Source of the DNA: a virus | Direction: 5' to 3' (one strand) | Virus record (IMG/VR): IMGVR_UViG_3300025120_013163 | Span: 1-53,008 of that record | Length of the DNA stretch: 53,008 nt | In this document: piece by piece, positions 1-8,103 of the stretch | Layout of the letters: each line of letters starts with the position of its first letter | How positions within the stretch are numbered: the stretch's first letter is position 1 | Program-made: the position numbers and the translations under genes | Notes under the pieces: model-generated | What the model was told of the DNA's origin: nothing | The model's input: only the letters and a program-made list of their open reading frames with translations | Database searches by the model: none

Positions 1-452
1 GTAACGTAGATATTGCAATGGGTATTCATGCTGGTGATCATGCAATTTATCCTGATTGTAGACAAGAATTTAGAGATGCAGATTATGAAGCATTTAAACA
101 AGGTAATTGGGAAGCTGATAAAGTAAAGTATTATACACCTTTTATAGATGGAGATAAATATGATATATTATTGGATGGTCAATCTGCATGTAAAATATTA
201 GATTTAGATTTTGATGAAGTTTATAAAAGAACTCACACTTCTTATAAACCTATTAAACATTACTATCGTCCTGAAACAAATGCATGGAAGTGGTACTCAG
301 ATTATAAATCAGCATCTTCTGTAGAAAGAATAGAGGCATTTATTAAATTAGGAAGACCTGATCCTGCAGAATATGCTGATGAAACAGGTCCTGTAGATTA
401 TAAAATAGCAGAAAATCATGTTAAACAATTATTAGAAAATCATGGAAAATAA
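1..452 (+). CDS. queC: 7-cyano-7-deazaguanine (preQ0) synthase QueC, C-terminal part
   Basis: The reading frame is open at the left edge, so the N-terminal PP-loop ATPase half lies outside the window. QueC converts 7-carboxy-7-deazaguanine to preQ0 using ATP and ammonia. The visible part contains the family signature HAGDHAIYPDCR and, near the end, VERIEAF, which follows the zinc site in ordinary QueC. Oddly, the four zinc-binding cysteines of the family (TCY, then CxxCxxC) are not there: by hand alignment they read S, D, S and S, in HTSY and SDYKSASS. Genes queD, queE and folE follow within 3.5 kb, which supports the assignment. Whether this divergent enzyme is active is open. Confidence 0.88.
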   Translation, partial: NVDIAMGIHAGDHAIYPDCRQEFRDADYEAFKQGNWEADKVKYYTPFIDGDKYDILLDGQSACKILDLDFDEVYKRTHTSYKPIKHYYRPETNAWKWYSDYKSASSVERIEAFIKLGRPDPAEYADETGPVDYKIAENHVKQLLENHGK

Positions 453-609
453 ACAACAACTACCAGATGCAAGACTTCACCAACAAATTAGTTTTGTAAA
501 ATCCGGTGTTAGGATAGTAGGTTATGCTGCTATTCCCTTTAGTTTGGGTTGGGCAGTTACTTTTCTTATCTTAAGTGAAGTAATAGGTATAATAGAAGAA
601 TTAGTATAA
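442..609 (+). CDS. small single-pass membrane protein, unknown function
   Basis: Encodes 55 residues. A polar N-terminus of about 20 residues is followed by a hydrophobic stretch (around residues 24-50, rich in V, A, L, F and I) that could span a membrane once, ending in EELV. The ATG overlaps the end of queC by 11 nt, a typical phage arrangement. No family is recognised. It could be an inner-membrane accessory protein. Confidence 0.55.
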   Translation: MENKQQLPDARLHQQISFVKSGVRIVGYAAIPFSLGWAVTFLILSEVIGIIEELV

Positions 610-627
610 ATTAAATTAAATAAAATT

Positions 628-885
628 ATGAATAAAGGAATATTATTTTTTAATGCTTCATGGTGTGAACCTTGTAAAGTATTAAAACCAGTAATGGATC
701 AAATTTCTAAAGAAGGTATAAATGTAAAAAGTATAAATACTGAATATGATGTACAATTTGTAGAACAGTATAATCCTAGAAGTATCCCTACATTAATATT
801 AACAGATATGGGAGGTAATGAAATTAAAAGAACTACAGCTGGTGGGTGGACTAAAGAACAAGTATTAAATTGGTTTAATAATTAA
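628..885 (+). CDS. thioredoxin-like protein
   Basis: An 85-residue compact thioredoxin-fold protein. The redox motif CEPC (in ASWCEPCK, residues about 13-16) and the cis-proline motif SIPT (about residues 52-55) are both present, as expected for a disulfide reductase. It is shorter than cellular thioredoxin (about 105 residues) and closer in size to phage thioredoxin/glutaredoxin proteins such as T4 NrdC. A plausible job is reducing ribonucleotide reductase or another phage enzyme, but no reductase gene is in the window. It lies between queC and queD with short spacers, so it is probably co-transcribed. Confidence 0.85.
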   Translation: MNKGILFFNASWCEPCKVLKPVMDQISKEGINVKSINTEYDVQFVEQYNPRSIPTLILTDMGGNEIKRTTAGGWTKEQVLNWFNN

Positions 886-887
886 TC

Positions 888-1370
888 ATGTTTACAAGTA
901 CAAAAGTTTTTGATGGTTTTAGTACTGTATTTCGTCAATGGAAAGCTAAAGATACACATTGTAGGTTTTTACATGGGTATGGGATTTCATTTAAAGTATG
1001 GTTTAAAGGTGAATTAGACCATAGAAATTGGGTTTGGGATTTTGGTGGAATGAAAAGAGCTAAAACCCTAATTGATGGCAAACAACCTAAGGCTTGGATG
1101 GATTTTATGTTTGACCATACAGTAATAATTGCTGAAGATGATCCTTTATTATCTGAATTTAAAATGTTAGATAATCTTCCTAATTTAGGAAATAACAATA
1201 AAGGTGGTATACAGTTAAGAATAATCCCCGCTACCGGCGCTGAAAAATTTGCTGAATATATTTATAATAAGCTTAATAATTTTGTTCAAACTGAGACTAA
1301 TAATAGAGTTAAAGTAACCCAAGTAGAATTTAGAGAACATAATAAAAACTCAGCAATTTATTCAGAATAA
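888..1370 (+). CDS. queD: 6-carboxytetrahydropterin synthase-like protein QueD
   Basis: This 160-residue protein of the 6-pyruvoyl-tetrahydropterin synthase fold would carry out the second step to preQ0, making 6-carboxytetrahydropterin from dihydroneopterin triphosphate. Visible landmarks are CRFLHGYG (catalytic Cys25, His29), VWDFGGMK, FDH and REHNKNSAIY near the end. The usual zinc triad is altered: the position of the AAH histidine reads VF (Phe15) and the HGH motif reads HGY (Tyr31). From memory, similar FRQW...LHGY proteins occur in other marine phages, so this may be a subfamily trait. It sits between thioredoxin and queE. Confidence 0.82.
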   Translation: MFTSTKVFDGFSTVFRQWKAKDTHCRFLHGYGISFKVWFKGELDHRNWVWDFGGMKRAKTLIDGKQPKAWMDFMFDHTVIIAEDDPLLSEFKMLDNLPNLGNNNKGGIQLRIIPATGAEKFAEYIYNKLNNFVQTETNNRVKVTQVEFREHNKNSAIYSE

Positions 1371-1415
1371 TAAGTTATTAACAGTGAATGAAAAACCACT
1401 TTAAAAAATTAACAC

Positions 1416-2198
1416 ATGCACAAACAATTAAAAAGGATAGAGGACTATAACAAAACTCTTCCCGTATTAGAAGTATACACAGCAGTACAATCAGAAGGTA
1501 GTCGTCAAGGTTATCCAACTATTGTAATTAGAACAACAGGCTGTACTCACAGATGTTTTTTTGGCGAAGGGGGATGGTGTGATAGTTGGTATACAAGTAT
1601 TCACCCTGAAAAAGGAACATATTCATTTCAAGATATTATAGATGTATATGATCAAAATCCCCATATAAAAGAGATGATGTTAACTGGGGGATCTCCAACA
1701 ATGCATCCTAAACTAGTAAACGAATTAACACATTTTGCACATGAGAGTAATATATTTATTACTATTGAAACTGAAGGTTCTCACTTTCTCCCCACAGATT
1801 ATCCTATTAATCTTCTATCTATTAGCCCTAAGTTTTCTAATTCTGTTCCAAAGTTAGGAGCAGTAACACCCCAAGGGAAAGATGTTGATGAAAGGATGAT
1901 TAAGACACATAATAGGTTAAGATTAAATTATGAAGCAATAAATCAATCTATTGAATATCATTCTGATTATCATATTAAACCTGTATTAGATAAAGATCTA
2001 TCTATGGTAGAAGAAGTAGAAAATTTTCTAAAGGAATGTAACATACCAGATGATAAAGTTTGGGCTATGCCTGCTGGGGATACTAGAGAAAGTTTAATGG
2101 AATCCTATCCTGAAGTAATGAATTTTGTAAGAGATAGAGGTTGGAGATTTACAGGTAGATCTCATATTATGGCTTTTAACACTGAACGTTGTGTCTAA
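1416..2198 (+). CDS. queE: 7-carboxy-7-deazaguanine synthase QueE (radical SAM)
   Basis: A 260-residue radical SAM enzyme for ring contraction of 6-carboxytetrahydropterin to 7-carboxy-7-deazaguanine. The N-terminus has the QueE pattern (EVYTAVQSEGSRQGYPTIVIR), followed by the cluster cysteines Cys43, Cys47 and Cys55, then the SAM motif MLTGGSP. The cysteine spacing is CX3CX7C, not the common CX3CX2C, because GEGGW-type residues are inserted before the third cysteine. Length is near the family norm. The gene follows queD after a 45-nt gap without a recognisable promoter, and its end overlaps the next small gene. Confidence 0.92.
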   Translation: MHKQLKRIEDYNKTLPVLEVYTAVQSEGSRQGYPTIVIRTTGCTHRCFFGEGGWCDSWYTSIHPEKGTYSFQDIIDVYDQNPHIKEMMLTGGSPTMHPKLVNELTHFAHESNIFITIETEGSHFLPTDYPINLLSISPKFSNSVPKLGAVTPQGKDVDERMIKTHNRLRLNYEAINQSIEYHSDYHIKPVLDKDLSMVEEVENFLKECNIPDDKVWAMPAGDTRESLMESYPEVMNFVRDRGWRFTGRSHIMAFNTERCV

Positions 2199-2325
2199 AG
2201 AAGAAGCATTAGAAATATTAGAAGAAATAGAAGAAAATGTAAATACTTGCTGTGCTATAACTATGGAACCAGAGGAAGTATTAGTATTAATAGATAAATT
2301 AAAAGAATATATAAAAAATGTATAA
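2191..2325 (+). CDS. small acidic helical protein, unknown
   Basis: A 44-residue frame beginning with GTG that overlaps the end of queE by 8 nt and the start of the nuclease gene by 8 nt. The product is rich in Glu, Ile and Leu and would be helical, with two adjacent cysteines in the middle. The tight overlap on both sides is the main support. No family is recognised and the start codon is not certain. Confidence 0.45.
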   Translation: MSKEEALEILEEIEENVNTCCAITMEPEEVLVLIDKLKEYIKNV

Positions 2326-2659
2326 ATATAACGCAAAATTAGATAGAGTAGTTGATGGAGACACTGTTGACGCACTTGTAGATTTAGGATTTGACACTTG
2401 GAAAAAAGTAAGAATCAGAATGATGGGTATTAATGCTCCTGAGTCTAGAACTAGAGATTTAGAAGAAAAAAAATTAGGTTTAGCTTCTAAAGCAAGACTT
2501 ATAGAAATGTTAGGTGATGGAGAATTTATTCTTCAATCTCATGGTGTAGGAAAATATGGGAGATGCTTAGGAGAAATTTTTAAAGAAGATGAAGTAAGTA
2601 TTAATAGGCAGTTAATTTATGAGGGCCATGCCACAGAATATTTTGGAGGAAAAAGATAA
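2318..2659 (+). CDS. SNase-like (thermonuclease) nuclease
   Basis: This 113-residue protein has the staphylococcal nuclease OB-fold core: VVDGDTVDALVDLG (calcium-site acidic residues), VRIRMMGINAPESR (catalytic Arg34 and Glu42) and KYGRCLGEI (catalytic Arg82). It has no signal peptide, so it should act inside the cell, for instance in degrading host DNA or in DNA repair. It overlaps the preceding small gene and is followed after one base by the phosphoribosyltransferase gene, so it belongs to the same operon as the que genes. Confidence 0.88.
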   Translation: MYKYNAKLDRVVDGDTVDALVDLGFDTWKKVRIRMMGINAPESRTRDLEEKKLGLASKARLIEMLGDGEFILQSHGVGKYGRCLGEIFKEDEVSINRQLIYEGHATEYFGGKR

Positions 2660-2660
2660 T

Positions 2661-3062
2661 ATGGAAAATAAAATTTATGTTGGGTGGAAAGAAATTGAAG
2701 AATTAGTTGATAATTTATGTTATCAAATAAAAACTTCACATACTAATATTAAATATGTACATGGTTTAAAAAGAGGAGGATTAATTCCTGCCGTTTTAGT
2801 TTCACATATTTTAGATTTAGAATATATAGATACTCCTAAACATTATGAACCTATGGAGTGTTTAATAGTAGATGATATATGTGATAGTGGGGAAACCTTA
2901 AAAAAATGTGGGAAAGAATACCCTACAGCAGTATTACATTATAAACCTTATACATCATGTTTAGAGCCTACAATGTATGCTTTTGTACATGAAGGAGACG
3001 AATGGATAATTTATCCTTGGGAAAGAGATGATAGTGAAACTATACAAGATTACCTAAAATAG
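2661..3062 (+). CDS. phosphoribosyltransferase-like protein
   Basis: This 133-residue protein carries the type I phosphoribosyltransferase PRPP-binding motif CLIVDDICDSGETL (residues about 67-80) and an upstream GLKRGGLIPA loop, as in hypoxanthine/xanthine/guanine salvage enzymes. The substrate cannot be read from the sequence. A purine or 7-deazapurine base would suit the neighbouring preQ0 genes, but that is inference. The ATG at 2661 is preferred over an upstream in-frame ATG at 2619, because it falls just after the nuclease stop codon and gives the expected N-terminus (WKEIEELVDNL). Confidence 0.82.
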   Translation: MENKIYVGWKEIEELVDNLCYQIKTSHTNIKYVHGLKRGGLIPAVLVSHILDLEYIDTPKHYEPMECLIVDDICDSGETLKKCGKEYPTAVLHYKPYTSCLEPTMYAFVHEGDEWIIYPWERDDSETIQDYLK

Positions 3063-3094
3063 TTTGGTTTTCTAATAAAGTTTTCGTATATTAA
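3063..3094 (+). promoter_or_regulatory. Bacteroidota-type promoter upstream of folE
   Basis: TTTGG at 3063-3067, 19 nt, then TATATTAA at 3087-3094, with TTTTCG directly before it. It lies in the intergenic gap before folE (ATG 3111). The spacing equals that of eleven other sites in the window and the layout matches the known Bacteroidota -33/-7 pattern. Confidence 0.8.
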
Positions 3095-3110
3095 CGTAAA
3101 ATAAATAAAA

Positions 3111-3809
3111 ATGGCAAAAAATAAAAACGCTAAAATTCATGAAAAATTAGAAGTTGTACAAAAAGGTTTTGCAAATGGGGTTGCAACTAATTTTCCTTTA
3201 AGTGATAAACAAAAGGAAAAAATGATTGAAAAAGCAACTAAAGCATATGGGGAATTTTTAACTGCATTAGATTGTGATTGGGAAAATGATCCTAATTCAA
3301 ATGATACACCTAGACGTGTAGCTAAAGCTTATGTAAATGATTTATGGGCTGGTAGATATACAGCTATGTCTCCTATAACATCTTTTCCTTCAGATGGTTA
3401 TGATGGAATTGTAATTGAAAGAAATATTCCATTAACATCTATGTGTTCACATCATCACCAAACAATTAGTGGTGTAGTTCATATAGGTTATATAGCTGGA
3501 GAAGATGGTCAAGTAGTTGGATTATCTAAATTAAATAGAATAGTTGAATTATTTGGGCGAAGAGGAGCTATACAAGAACAATTAACATCAGCTATTCATA
3601 ATGCTGTGCATCATATTACTGAAGGTAATAGAGGTGTTATAGTAACTATAGTTGCAGGACATAATTGTGTAAGTTGTAGAGGAGTTAAACATCAAGGAGC
3701 AGGTATGGTAACTACTAAAGCATCAGGTGTATTTAGACAAAATACTAATTTAGCAAGAAAAGAGTTTTTTGACAGTTTAAAAATTAATAATGGAGGACAT
3801 CAAATTTAA
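3111..3809 (+). CDS. folE: GTP cyclohydrolase I FolE
   Basis: A 232-residue GTP cyclohydrolase I, making dihydroneopterin triphosphate from GTP, the entry step for preQ0 and folate. The zinc ligands are visible as Cys112 and His115 in MCSHHHQ and a cysteine in HNCVSCRGV (about residue 186). GLSKLNRIVELFGRR and QEQLTSAI are the other family blocks. An N-terminal extension of about 35 residues precedes the core. The gene starts a new transcription unit behind its own promoter, and its last bases run into the MazG-like gene. With queC, queD and queE it completes the GTP-to-preQ0 route. Confidence 0.95.
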   Translation: MAKNKNAKIHEKLEVVQKGFANGVATNFPLSDKQKEKMIEKATKAYGEFLTALDCDWENDPNSNDTPRRVAKAYVNDLWAGRYTAMSPITSFPSDGYDGIVIERNIPLTSMCSHHHQTISGVVHIGYIAGEDGQVVGLSKLNRIVELFGRRGAIQEQLTSAIHNAVHHITEGNRGVIVTIVAGHNCVSCRGVKHQGAGMVTTKASGVFRQNTNLARKEFFDSLKINNGGHQI

Positions 3810-3819
3810 AAAAAAAGTT

Positions 3820-4338
3820 ATGAGTGAAAAAAAAGAAAAATTAGGTAATAAGTATTGGAATGTACCCTTTGTAAATGAGGTAGAAGAATTCAATGAAACA
3901 TTTGGTAAACCAAATAATTACGAACCAACAATCCCTGAAAAAAAAGAATGGATGTTTGTTTATGATTTTATTCAAGAAGAATTAGCTGAATATAAAGAAG
4001 CTTGTGAAAAAGGTGATATTGTAGAAGTTTTAGATGCATTGTGTGATATTGCTTATGTTTCATTAGGTAATGGAACTATGTTACATGGTTTGAAGGGTCA
4101 TATTTGGAAAGCATATCAAGAAGTTCAAGCATCAAATATGTCTAAATCTTGTGTTAATGAAGCAGAAGCTAATTTAACTGTAACCCAACGAGCTAAAGAA
4201 CAAGATGAAGCTTGTCATTGGGAGAAAATTGGAAATCGTTATGTTGTTTATAGAACAAGAGATAGAAAAGTAATGAAATCCATTAACTATTTTAGACCAG
4301 ATTTAAAACAATTTTTTCACAAAGAAGATTTAAAATAA
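3820..4338 (+). CDS. MazG-like / phosphoribosyl-ATP pyrophosphohydrolase-like NTP hydrolase
   Basis: About 172 residues with an all-alpha NTP pyrophosphohydrolase core: EELAEYKEACEKGD followed by EVLDALCDIAYVSLG gives the metal-binding EExxE and ExxD pattern. The later block VQASNMSKS is also seen in phage MazG-like proteins. Such enzymes hydrolyse (d)NTPs to monophosphates and may adjust nucleotide pools or alarmones. An in-frame ATG at 3790 would add ten Lys-rich residues and overlap folE. The ATG at 3820 is chosen because the upstream bases (AAAGTTATG) match the leader used by other genes here. Confidence 0.78.
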   Translation: MSEKKEKLGNKYWNVPFVNEVEEFNETFGKPNNYEPTIPEKKEWMFVYDFIQEELAEYKEACEKGDIVEVLDALCDIAYVSLGNGTMLHGLKGHIWKAYQEVQASNMSKSCVNEAEANLTVTQRAKEQDEACHWEKIGNRYVVYRTRDRKVMKSINYFRPDLKQFFHKEDLK

Positions 4339-4341
4339 TAG

Positions 4342-6021
4342 ATGTATAAAAAAGCATTTGCAAGACGTATTAAAGGTAATAAACATTTAATACATTTATG
4401 GACAGATGAAGGTTATGAAAAAGTAGAATGGGACAATCAAGCTTACATTGAATGTCCTGATCATGAAGCAACTTTTACTGGGTTAAATGGCGAACCATTA
4501 AAGAAAACTAAATATTGGAATAATGAAGATAGTAGGATTCATTTTGGTGATATGCCTGCTCATCAAAAATTTCTAATTGAAAAGTATGGTATTGATGATA
4601 CCCCATCTACAACTCATAGAGAATTATTTTTTGATATTGAGTGTGAAATGGGGGATGCTTTAACCCCTGAATACATTCAAAGTGCTCCCAAAAGAATTAC
4701 ATCAATTGCTTGGTATGATAAACAAATGGACCAGTGGGGTATTGTTATTTTAGATGAAAAAAAACAATTAAAACATACTAAAACTAAAAACAACAAAGAA
4801 ATTATTCCTTGTGGGGATGAAACTGAATTATTAAGTAAATTCTTAGAGCGATTTAGAGATATTGATCCTGATATTATTGTAGGATGGAATAGTGATTATT
4901 TTGATATTCCCTATTTATATTATAGATTATGTAATGTTTTAGGTCAGGATTTTGCTAGATTTTTATCTCCCATAGGTTATGTAAGAGAAACACCTTGGTA
5001 TAAAGACCAATATATTCAAATATGTGGGGTTGAATCTTTAGATTATATGCGTTTACATAAAAAATATAGTTGGGCAGATGAACCTTCAATGAGATTAGAT
5101 GCAATTGGAGAGAAATATGTTGGGATGAATAAAATTGAGTATGAAGGTAATTTAGATGATTTATTTAACACTGATATTCAGAAATTTATTAGGTATAATT
5201 TTGTGGATGTTGAAATATTAAAATTATTAGATGAAAAATTAGATTATTTAGCTTTAACAAAAAATCTAGCTCATAAAGGAAAACATAATTATAGTGAAGT
5301 ATATGCTAATACTAAAACACAAGATGGAGCAATTTCAGCTTATTTATTAAGTAAAAAAATAATTCCACCTGCTAAAGATCGTAATCCTATTCATAAAAAA
5401 GGATATGCTGGTGGTTATTTATTTTGTCCCCAAGCTGGTTTATATAATTATATGTTTGATGAGGATTTAACATCACTATACCCCTCAATTATTATGACTG
5501 TTAATATCGGTAAAGAAACAATGGTAGCTAGAATTATTGATGCTGATGACAGAAATAATAGATTAGGATTAAATGATTTAAAAGCTAAAGATCCTAAAGA
5601 AGAAATATTAATCGAAAACATTAAACGTAAACGTACTAAAGTTACTATAGGAGATTTAATTGGATTTATTGAAAAAAATAATTGGGCTATCTCAGCAAAT
5701 GGTGTTATGTTTAGTACAAATCGTGAATCAGTATTATCAACTATATTAAATAAATGGTTTGATGAAAGAGTATTGTATAAAAATAAAATGAAAAAAGCAT
5801 ATAAATCAGGTAATAAAGAACTGGGTGCTGCTTATCACATGAAACAATATACTATGAAAATTTTATTAAATAGTTTATATGGTGCTACTGCATTAGGTTC
5901 GTTTAGATATGGTAATGTAGTGTTATCTGAAGCTATTACATTAAGTGGTCAGCGTATTATCCAAGAAAGTGCTTTATGCGCTAATAGACATATGAATAAA
6001 GTAATTAAAGGAAAAATATGA
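4342..6021 (+). CDS. DNA polymerase family B, N-terminal part (exonuclease, motifs A and B)
   Basis: This 559-residue part holds the 3'-5' exonuclease motifs FDIE (97-100), NSDYFDIP (183-190) and YNFVDVEIL (about 285-293). It also holds polymerase motif A, DLTSLYPS (375-382), and motif B, KILLNSLYG (506-514). The chain then stops with TGA shortly before motif C, which lies in the next gene. The two genes overlap as ATGA, so they are translated by coupling. The joined length (868 residues) is like T4 gp43 (about 900), and nothing seems lost at the break. The product must assemble with the second part to be active. Confidence 0.95.
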   Translation: MYKKAFARRIKGNKHLIHLWTDEGYEKVEWDNQAYIECPDHEATFTGLNGEPLKKTKYWNNEDSRIHFGDMPAHQKFLIEKYGIDDTPSTTHRELFFDIECEMGDALTPEYIQSAPKRITSIAWYDKQMDQWGIVILDEKKQLKHTKTKNNKEIIPCGDETELLSKFLERFRDIDPDIIVGWNSDYFDIPYLYYRLCNVLGQDFARFLSPIGYVRETPWYKDQYIQICGVESLDYMRLHKKYSWADEPSMRLDAIGEKYVGMNKIEYEGNLDDLFNTDIQKFIRYNFVDVEILKLLDEKLDYLALTKNLAHKGKHNYSEVYANTKTQDGAISAYLLSKKIIPPAKDRNPIHKKGYAGGYLFCPQAGLYNYMFDEDLTSLYPSIIMTVNIGKETMVARIIDADDRNNRLGLNDLKAKDPKEEILIENIKRKRTKVTIGDLIGFIEKNNWAISANGVMFSTNRESVLSTILNKWFDERVLYKNKMKKAYKSGNKELGAAYHMKQYTMKILLNSLYGATALGSFRYGNVVLSEAITLSGQRIIQESALCANRHMNKVIKGKI

Positions 6022-6947
6022 AACACTTAGAAGATACTCCATGGTGGATTTGCGACCCAGGTGATGTAAATTATTGCGCTTATGTTGATACAGATTCCAA
6101 TTATTTTAATGCAGAACCCTTACTAAGACATTTGTATCCTAACTTTGATGAAATGTCTGATTCAGAACGAGATACTGTTTTAGAAAAAGAAGCACTTAAA
6201 TATCAAGATATTATAACAAATGATTATGATAAATTAGCTAAAGAATGTTTTAATGTCACTTCTCACAGATTAGAAATGAAAACTGAATGTGTGATTAGAT
6301 CAGCTTATTTTAGAGCTACAAGACGTTATGCACAATGGATTACTAAACAAGAAGGTATTGAAAATGAAATATTAGATGTAAAGGGATTAGAATTTAAAAA
6401 AGCTAATTTCCCCCCTGTATTTGGTAAATTTTTTAAAAGTTGTTTAGAACAAGTACTTAAAGGAGTACCTAAACATGAGATTGATTCTCAATTATTAGAA
6501 TTTAGAAGACAAATATTGAGTGGGGAAATACCTTTAGAAAAAATAGGAAATCCCCAAGCCGTTAAAAAGTTAAATAAATTTACAGAACGTAAAGCTCGTG
6601 CTGGAGAAATGTTTTCTTCAATAGGTAAAGGAGCACCTGCTGCTGTTAAAGCTTCTATCATTTATAATGACCTATTAAGGTTTTGGAAATTAGATAAAAA
6701 GTATAGTTATATCACTCAAGGAGAAAAAATTAAGTGGATTTATTTAAAAAATAATCCTTATAGAATTGATGCTATTGCTTTCCTAGATTATGATATACCA
6801 AAACAAATTCGTACATTTATTGAGCAATATGCTGATAGACAAAAAGTGTTTGAAAGTATACTATTAAATAAGTTAGAGGGATTTTATAATGATCTAGGTT
6901 GGTCATTAAGTTTAAACCCCCATAGAAATAAATTTTTTAATTTTTAA
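6018..6947 (+). CDS. DNA polymerase family B, C-terminal part (motif C, palm end and thumb)
   Basis: A 309-residue second half of the replicative polymerase. The catalytic motif C, YVDTDS, is at residues 22-27, and the rest corresponds to the remaining palm and the thumb (for example LEMKTECVIRSAYFRATRRYA and the KGLEFKKANFPP region). Start and stop of the two halves overlap in ATGA. A -1 slip would fuse the frames, but no good slippery heptamer is seen, so two chains are more likely. Its C-terminus presumably carries the contact to the clamp encoded at 7349. Confidence 0.94.
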   Translation: MKHLEDTPWWICDPGDVNYCAYVDTDSNYFNAEPLLRHLYPNFDEMSDSERDTVLEKEALKYQDIITNDYDKLAKECFNVTSHRLEMKTECVIRSAYFRATRRYAQWITKQEGIENEILDVKGLEFKKANFPPVFGKFFKSCLEQVLKGVPKHEIDSQLLEFRRQILSGEIPLEKIGNPQAVKKLNKFTERKARAGEMFSSIGKGAPAAVKASIIYNDLLRFWKLDKKYSYITQGEKIKWIYLKNNPYRIDAIAFLDYDIPKQIRTFIEQYADRQKVFESILLNKLEGFYNDLGWSLSLNPHRNKFFNF

Positions 6948-6948
6948 T

Positions 6949-7347
6949 ATGACTAAAAATAAAGATAAAGATAAAGATAAACCTGATATGTTTGCAGAAA
7001 ATAAGGCGATTATGCCTTATGGTGATAGTGTAGCAGCTCCTAAAATTGATTTACCAAATACTAATGCCTGGGTAGCCCAACAATCAGTAGATGTAAATAA
7101 TTATTTATCTACTAAATTTATAGAATTAAAAGAAGAATATGCGAAACTTATAACTTTATATAAATGGAATGAATTAGTTAATAAATCTGAATTTAGTTTT
7201 ATTCCTATTAAAGGACATACATATTATCTTTATCAAAGAGAAGATGAAAAATTATTTTTATCTTTAATTGAACCTGAATATTGGAATCAATTATTTGTAG
7301 GAGAAGTAACCTTAGATTCAGATAATAAATGGATAAAAAAACAATAA
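6949..7347 (+). CDS. DUF2452-like protein
   Basis: This 132-residue protein starts with a repeated KDKDKDK tract. From about residue 60 it has ELKEEYAKLITLYKWNELV and then GHTYYLYQREDEKLFLSLI, EYWNQLFVGEV and W near the end. This pattern agrees with DUF2452, a family of unknown function also found in eukaryotic C1orf50. The gene sits between polymerase and sliding clamp with 1-nt gaps, so a replication-linked role is reasonable but unproven. Confidence 0.6.
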   Translation: MTKNKDKDKDKPDMFAENKAIMPYGDSVAAPKIDLPNTNAWVAQQSVDVNNYLSTKFIELKEEYAKLITLYKWNELVNKSEFSFIPIKGHTYYLYQREDEKLFLSLIEPEYWNQLFVGEVTLDSDNKWIKKQ

Positions 7348-7348
7348 A

Positions 7349-8095
7349 ATGATAAATAAATCAAAATTACAATCAATAATATCAAAATATTATTTAAATG
7401 GGTTGGTACAATCTGTAAGATGGGTAACTAAAAATAATAAATTAAGTATTAGTTTTACTTCAGAACACAAAGACATAGCTGGAGATTTAGTATGTAATAC
7501 TTCACCTGTAGAGGATAGTGAAATAGCAATATTTGATACCTCTCAATTAAATAAATTAATATCAGTTACTAATGGGGAATTATTACTTACTTTGGAAAAA
7601 GAACATAAAGTATATTCTAAACTACACATTCAAGATAATTCATTTAATGTAGCTTATTCTTTAGCAGATTCATTATTAGTTCCTAAAAGGGGGACAATTA
7701 ATTTTCCTACTGAATATGATGTAATAATTGATTTAACACCTGAAATTGTAAGCAATTTTATTAAAGCAAAAAGTGCATTAACTGATATAAATGATGTAAT
7801 GATTAGTACTGAAGAAGATCCTGATAGAGGAGCTGTAGTACAATTTGCATTTGGGGATTTAAATAATTTTTCAAATAAAATTAAATATATTGTAGATGAA
7901 AATTTAGAAATAAATAAACAATTAAAATTACCTTTTAATTCAGATTCATTTAAAAATATACTAGCAGCAAATAAAGATTTAGAAAGTGGTAAACTTTCAT
8001 TAACAGAGGAAGGATTTATGAAATTAGAATTCCAATCAGAAGATATAAAGACTTTATACTATATGGTAAGAAAAGAAGATGCCACATATGTATAA
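7349..8095 (+). CDS. sliding clamp (T4 gp45 / PCNA-like processivity factor)
   Basis: 248 residues, similar in length to T4 gp45 (228). The sequence alternates beta strands as expected for clamp folds, with a start like INKSKLQSIISKYYLNGLVQSVRW and an end like EDIKTLYYMVRKED. Identification leans on position (directly after polymerase and DUF2452, upstream of the clamp-loader genes) as well as on the fold pattern, because clamps have few invariant residues. It would form a ring on DNA and tether the split polymerase. Confidence 0.78.
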   Translation: MINKSKLQSIISKYYLNGLVQSVRWVTKNNKLSISFTSEHKDIAGDLVCNTSPVEDSEIAIFDTSQLNKLISVTNGELLLTLEKEHKVYSKLHIQDNSFNVAYSLADSLLVPKRGTINFPTEYDVIIDLTPEIVSNFIKAKSALTDINDVMISTEEDPDRGAVVQFAFGDLNNFSNKIKYIVDENLEINKQLKLPFNSDSFKNILAANKDLESGKLSLTEEGFMKLEFQSEDIKTLYYMVRKEDATYV

Positions 8096-8103
8096 TAAAT
8101 TGA

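Noticed and set aside
935-1198. Open frame on the minus strand inside queD, and similar minus-strand frames at 2094, 8132, 9236, 12622, 19058, 20938, 27600, 41332, 47225 and 50333
   Set aside because: All lie mostly opposite well-supported plus-strand genes and show no family motifs; they are expected by chance.
1388-1450. 20-codon frame between queD and queE
   Set aside because: It overlaps the queE start in another frame and has no support from composition or spacing.
2619-2660. Upstream ATG for the phosphoribosyltransferase
   Set aside because: It would overlap the nuclease gene by 41 nt and add residues that do not look like the family; the ATG at 2661 directly follows the nuclease stop.
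6005-6025. Programmed -1 frameshift joining the two polymerase genes
   Set aside because: The junction has a run of A but no X-XXY-YYZ heptamer that re-pairs at both codons, and the ATGA overlap is enough for coupled translation.
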